DNA of 52,434 nt from contig JANOFL010000033.1 of NCBI GenBank assembly GCA_031405895.1, positions 1-52,434 of the forward strand, in the 5' to 3' direction. The notes under the pieces are model-generated. The model ran no database searches. It saw only the letters and a program-made list of their open reading frames with translations, and was not told the DNA's origin. The position numbers and the translations under genes are program-made. This DNA comes from BJ22 sp031405895. GTDB taxonomy: Bacteria > Planctomycetota > Planctomycetia > Pirellulales > Pirellulaceae. Positions 49,517-52,434 of this stretch are shown in pieces (positions within the stretch are counted from its first letter, which is position 1; each line of letters opens with the position of its first letter).

Positions 49517-49733
49517 CGTGAGCCTGAGGCGCTAGCCGAGAACGCTGATTCAACCATTTGCTCACACTCAAAGGGATCGGCTAGCGCCGCGTCACGGGCC
49601 GGTTTTAGGGTGAGCCGACGGCGCTAGCCGCGGGTTCTTCGGGAAACCCGGACGCTAGCGCGTGCCGGCTCACCTGGTAACCCCAAAAACCTCGATTGAC
49701 AGGGCACTAGCGCCTCAGGCTCACAAGAATTCG
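49517..49733. repeat. nested GCTAGCG inverted repeats (family B), main copy
   Basis: Outer arms are GTGAGCCTGAGGCGCTAGCC at 49518-49537 and GCACTAGCGCCTCAGGCTCA at 49703-49722. An inner palindrome spans about 49610-49672, from GTGAGCCGACGGCGCTAGCC to GCTAGCGCGTGCCGGCTCAC, with CGGGTT/AACCCG at its tip. A hairpin therefore sits within a hairpin. The remainder of 49433-49948 shows no recognised gene. Confidence 0.75.
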
Positions 49734-49948
49734 CCGTTTTATCGGTGCAGTCCCGGCGATTGCCCTCGCGAGCTTGAACCAGGTCAAGACTTCCGAAGTC
49801 GTGCCGCCAGTTCCCGTCGCGGTCGATTGCCGAACCGGGGCAGCCGATAGGAAAAAGGGAGTGTTCGCAGACCGCCGGCCTAGCACGTGCGGTCACCGCG
49901 ACCCGCAGTTCCCGTCCAGTCTGCCCAATCCTCAAAGCCTGGCACCCG

Positions 49949-51253
49949 ATGGCCCGTTTCGACTTGCCCCCTGCTGTCCGCCAACGCATCGGGGCGTCCG
50001 CCTGGGTCCTGCCTGCACTGTGGGTTGCGCTGCATGGCAGTGCCGGGGTGCCCAGTCCGGCGACGACTGTGACTGCCCTTGCCGCGATGGCCGGGTTCGA
50101 GATCCCGGATGGTGAAGCGCCTGCATCAGCCGCGGCATTTACCAGGGTCGAACTCGAGCGCCAGGCCCGGATCGCCCGCTGCCTGAAAATCTACTACCAG
50201 AAACCCGTCGATGCCGACCTGCTTCGTCCGTGGAGCATCATGCACGGGCTGATCGCCTTCGGCCGCGATTCGCAGGTCTTCACCGGCGGCCAGCGGGTCA
50301 ACGCCGCCGAATACCTCTGCGCCAATGGACCTGGCAACGGTCTTCGGCTGATGCATCTCCACGAGGGGCAGCTGAGGACAAGCGAGGGCAAAGGTCTGCA
50401 AGGCCACTCCTGCCAGTTGCTCGCGATCCTCGCCCAGGCCAACGTCCCGCCCAGCCAGCCGGTCACGATCGAAGGCAAATCGTTCACGGTTCAGGATCTG
50501 ATCGGACATGAGCAGCGCGAATGCCGCTCCGGGACCGAGCTGACGTTTAAGCTGATCGCGTTCGCCCACTACCTTGAGCCCGACACAACGTGGACGAATG
50601 ATCGCGGTGAAAAATGGGACATGCAGCGGCTGATCCGCGAAGAGCTGGCCCAGCCGGTTCACGAAGGAGCTTGCGGGGGCACGCACCGGCTGATGGCGTA
50701 CAGTTTTGCCTTGTTGCAACTGGAACGGCGCGACCAGCCGTTTGCCGGCGAGTGGCTGAAAGCAGCCCGGCTGCTGAATGGTTACGAGCAGCGGGCCTTC
50801 AAGCTCCAGAATCCCAACGGCGGCTTCAGCACCGAGTTCTTCGACGGACCAGGCAACGATGCCGACCCGATGAAGCAGCTCTATTCAACTGGCCACATCC
50901 TCGAATGGCTGGCCTTCAGCTTGCCCAGCGATCAGCTGCGCGAGCCCCGGATCGCCGCGGCGGCCGACCGCGTGCTCGACCTGCTGCTCGAAGCCCCCGA
51001 CTTTGAAGTCGATGTCGGCCCCCGCGGCCACGCCCTGCATGCGCTGGCGATGTACGAGTACGCCGTCTTCGGCCAGTCGTCGAACTACCTCGACTACGAC
51101 CTCGCCAGGGACGACCCAGCCCGGGCCGCGATCGCCCGTCTGCCACGCCAGACCAAAGCCATCATCCATCCGGCCAGCGCGACGCTGGGCGAGGGTGAAA
51201 ACCGCAAGCCTGAATCGTTCAACCCACGACCGATGCTCCGCCGACGACGCTAA
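49949..51253 (+). CDS. uncharacterised protein, probable alpha-helical toroid
   Basis: 434 residues. The N-terminus has a modest hydrophobic stretch (GASAWVLPALWVALHGSAGV) that may be a signal or anchor. The body is helical with spaced motifs such as LRPWSIMHGLIAFGRD, GLQGHSCQLLAILAQANV, HEGACGGTHRLMAYSFALLQLE, NGGFSTEFFDGPGNDADPMKQLYSTGHILEWLAF and RGHALHALAMYEY. The repeated H-x-L-x-A helices suggest an alpha/alpha-toroid or TPR-like solenoid, but I do not recognise the family. No enzymatic motif is clear. A secreted protein gene follows 97 nt downstream on the same strand. Confidence 0.7.
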   Translation: MARFDLPPAVRQRIGASAWVLPALWVALHGSAGVPSPATTVTALAAMAGFEIPDGEAPASAAAFTRVELERQARIARCLKIYYQKPVDADLLRPWSIMHGLIAFGRDSQVFTGGQRVNAAEYLCANGPGNGLRLMHLHEGQLRTSEGKGLQGHSCQLLAILAQANVPPSQPVTIEGKSFTVQDLIGHEQRECRSGTELTFKLIAFAHYLEPDTTWTNDRGEKWDMQRLIREELAQPVHEGACGGTHRLMAYSFALLQLERRDQPFAGEWLKAARLLNGYEQRAFKLQNPNGGFSTEFFDGPGNDADPMKQLYSTGHILEWLAFSLPSDQLREPRIAAAADRVLDLLLEAPDFEVDVGPRGHALHALAMYEYAVFGQSSNYLDYDLARDDPARAAIARLPRQTKAIIHPASATLGEGENRKPESFNPRPMLRRRR

Positions 51254-51271
51254 ACCGCTGAACCGCGCCAA

Positions 51272-51300
51272 AACCAGCACGCAGCGCAAGCAAGTGATCC
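51272..51300. repeat. half copy of repeat family A
   Basis: AAAACCAGCACGCAGCGCAA followed by GCAAGTGATCC. It lacks the complementary arm. It lies in the 97-nt gap between the last two genes. Confidence 0.55.
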
Positions 51301-51350
51301 GGGCCGGACGCCAAATCAACTTGCTCCCCTGAGGTTCAAGGACGAAACTC

Positions 51351-52322
51351 ATGTCAAAGAAAAACCTGCCCTGTATCGCTCCGTTCGCTTTGGTCTGGAT
51401 TGCCTTGGCCAGCCCGACCCACCAGGCCGACGCCCAGGCCCTGATCCCCGGCACCGGCACACGGGTTGCCGAAGTCGGCGACGACTTTGAAGATCCTGCA
51501 TGGGCGTACAACCTGAACCTGCCCAAGGTCTTTAATCACGACGACACAGCGCTGGCCAAGAACCAGCCGCTCGGCCGGGCTGTCAATGACCGCTGGTATG
51601 AAGGCAGCAAGCGCGGCCAGCCCGACATCATCCAGTGGGTAGCCACGCCGCCCGAGGGCCTGCCCGGCAGCACCGGTGCCCTCTACCTCCAGTCGCAACA
51701 GACCGGCGGCAGCCATCCCAGTCGCTCCCAGCAGCAGGACGATTTCGTCTGCAACGTCCACGAACAGATCGGCCGGACTTCCGTTTCACGCGGGCCCAGT
51801 GTCGTGACACGGGTCTGGCTGCCGCCGATCGAAAACTGGGAACGCCGCAGCGGCTGCCATTTTGCTTTCCGGATCGCCCTCGAATCCGACGCCTACGGTT
51901 CAAGCTCGTATGGCCGTTTCCGCCAGGTCTCGTCCAGCGACGAAGAAGGCATCTACTGGCCCGGTTTCTTTCTCAACCGCGAACTGAAACCCGATCCGAC
52001 GGGCAAGAGCGCGGGCACCGACCGGCTCCAGTTCTGGATGAAAGCCACCTCCAAAAGCATGCGGATCGACGGTCCTGAAGTCACCCAGCTCGGCTGGTGG
52101 ACGCTGGGGCTCTCGGTCTCGCCCAACGGCGAAGTCCACTACTTCGCCAAGCCCGGGACGGAAGACCTGACGGCCGAAGACCACATCGCCTCGGCCTTCC
52201 CGTTCGGCTACCGGGCGGTCCGTTTCCGGTCGTTCTTCTTCAACGTCTGCAACGGCGACGACGGCCAGACCTGGTCGACCCCGTTCATCGTGGACGACTC
52301 GTTCGTCTACCTTGCGGACTAA
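51351..52322 (+). CDS. secreted protein, unknown (possible lectin-like beta fold)
   Basis: 323 residues with a signal peptide (CIAPFALVWIALASPTHQADA, cut after ADA). The mature part begins EVGDDFEDPAWAYNLNLPKVFNHDD and contains IIQWVATPPEGLPGSTGALYLQSQQ, VVTRVWLPPIENWERRSGCHFAFRIALE, GWWTLGLSVSPNGEVHYFAKPGTEDL and a conserved-looking end STPFIVDDSFVYLAD. The strand pattern resembles concanavalin/LamG-type jelly rolls, but no named family is certain. It is exported and probably co-expressed with the gene upstream. Confidence 0.7.
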   Translation: MSKKNLPCIAPFALVWIALASPTHQADAQALIPGTGTRVAEVGDDFEDPAWAYNLNLPKVFNHDDTALAKNQPLGRAVNDRWYEGSKRGQPDIIQWVATPPEGLPGSTGALYLQSQQTGGSHPSRSQQQDDFVCNVHEQIGRTSVSRGPSVVTRVWLPPIENWERRSGCHFAFRIALESDAYGSSSYGRFRQVSSSDEEGIYWPGFFLNRELKPDPTGKSAGTDRLQFWMKATSKSMRIDGPEVTQLGWWTLGLSVSPNGEVHYFAKPGTEDLTAEDHIASAFPFGYRAVRFRSFFFNVCNGDDGQTWSTPFIVDDSFVYLAD

Positions 52323-52434
52323 ACGTGGGACAGGCTTCCAGCCTGTCGTCCGCGAGGGAGTCTTGGCGAGCGGCAAGGCGTCAGCCCGCCGTGTCGTGCG
52401 TTCGGCACCGATTAGTGCTTCCGACACGGAGGGC
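52322..52434. repeat. family D half copy plus GGCAAGGCGTCAGCC repeat material
   Basis: AACGTGGGACAGGCTTCCAG plus CCTGTCGTC at 52322-52350 repeats 33419-33448. It is followed by GGCGAGCGGCAAGGCGTCAG and CCCGCCGTG, another repeat wording related to 6640-6676. The window ends inside this region. Confidence 0.65.

Noticed and set aside
1..52434. tRNA, rRNA, riboswitch and CRISPR search by eye
   Set aside because: No cloverleaf with a TTCGA arm, rRNA core, known riboswitch core or direct-repeat array was recognised. A covariance search would be decisive.

Overview
The window is GC-rich chromosomal DNA that looks planctomycetal. Two proteins end in a PEP-CTERM tail, one RTX-repeat surface protein carries an LETRSLLAG-type leader, and there is an ECF sigma factor of the planctomycete type (PF07638). 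Ser/Thr kinases, AsmA/TamB-like and GATase-like giants, few clear Shine-Dalgarno sites and very many palindromic intergenic repeats fit the same picture. The species cannot be named from the sequence. No rRNA, tRNA, CRISPR array, phage or complete IS element was seen.

Layout. 1-3.7 kb: DfsB-like and DinB-like four-helix proteins around a solitary ParD-like antitoxin with a perfect operator-like dyad, then small DUF1801 and DUF1579 proteins and an intradiol-dioxygenase-like lipoprotein. 3.8-6.3 kb (minus): a PLP decarboxylase followed by an Ada gene split by an in-frame amber codon. 6.8-8.0 kb: a MetE-C-like protein downstream of a 22-bp dyad. 8.4-14.6 kb (minus): LexA-type HTH, alpha/beta hydrolase, TspO, then a tightly packed set of Lgt-like protein, MJ0619/Tes-like radical SAM enzyme, zinc-ribbon membrane protein and a six-helix membrane protein. 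15.1-16.4 kb: a GxxExxY gene bracketed by inverted repeats, and an HNH nuclease. 16.9-23.0 kb (plus): folD, a giant GATase-like/TM lipoprotein with an ABC ATPase, and a DUF4258-DUF2283 pair lodged between the ABC gene and a duplicated remnant of its 3' end. 23.2-30.1 kb (minus): secreted protein, HrpB helicase, ECF sigma factor, HDOD protein, YheT-like hydrolase. 30.3-33.4 kb (minus): CysNC and CysD (sulfate activation). 33.5-49.4 kb (minus): VWA protein, two membrane proteins, PEP-CTERM/lamin-tail protein, RTX/DUF5666 surface protein, atypical kinase, AsmA-like protein, PEP-CTERM sugar dehydrogenase, membrane Ser/Thr kinase. 49.9-52.3 kb (plus): two uncharacterised proteins.

Most protein genes are housekeeping or lineage-typical. 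The unusual content lies between genes. At least eight classes of inverted-repeat element recur in the window, several with constant outer arms and variable, still-pairing inner stems. The other standouts are the gene-end duplication around a toxin-antitoxin-like pair, the GxxExxY unit inside inverted repeats, an identical 20-bp dyad at two distant loci, and the radical SAM/Lgt-like membrane cluster.
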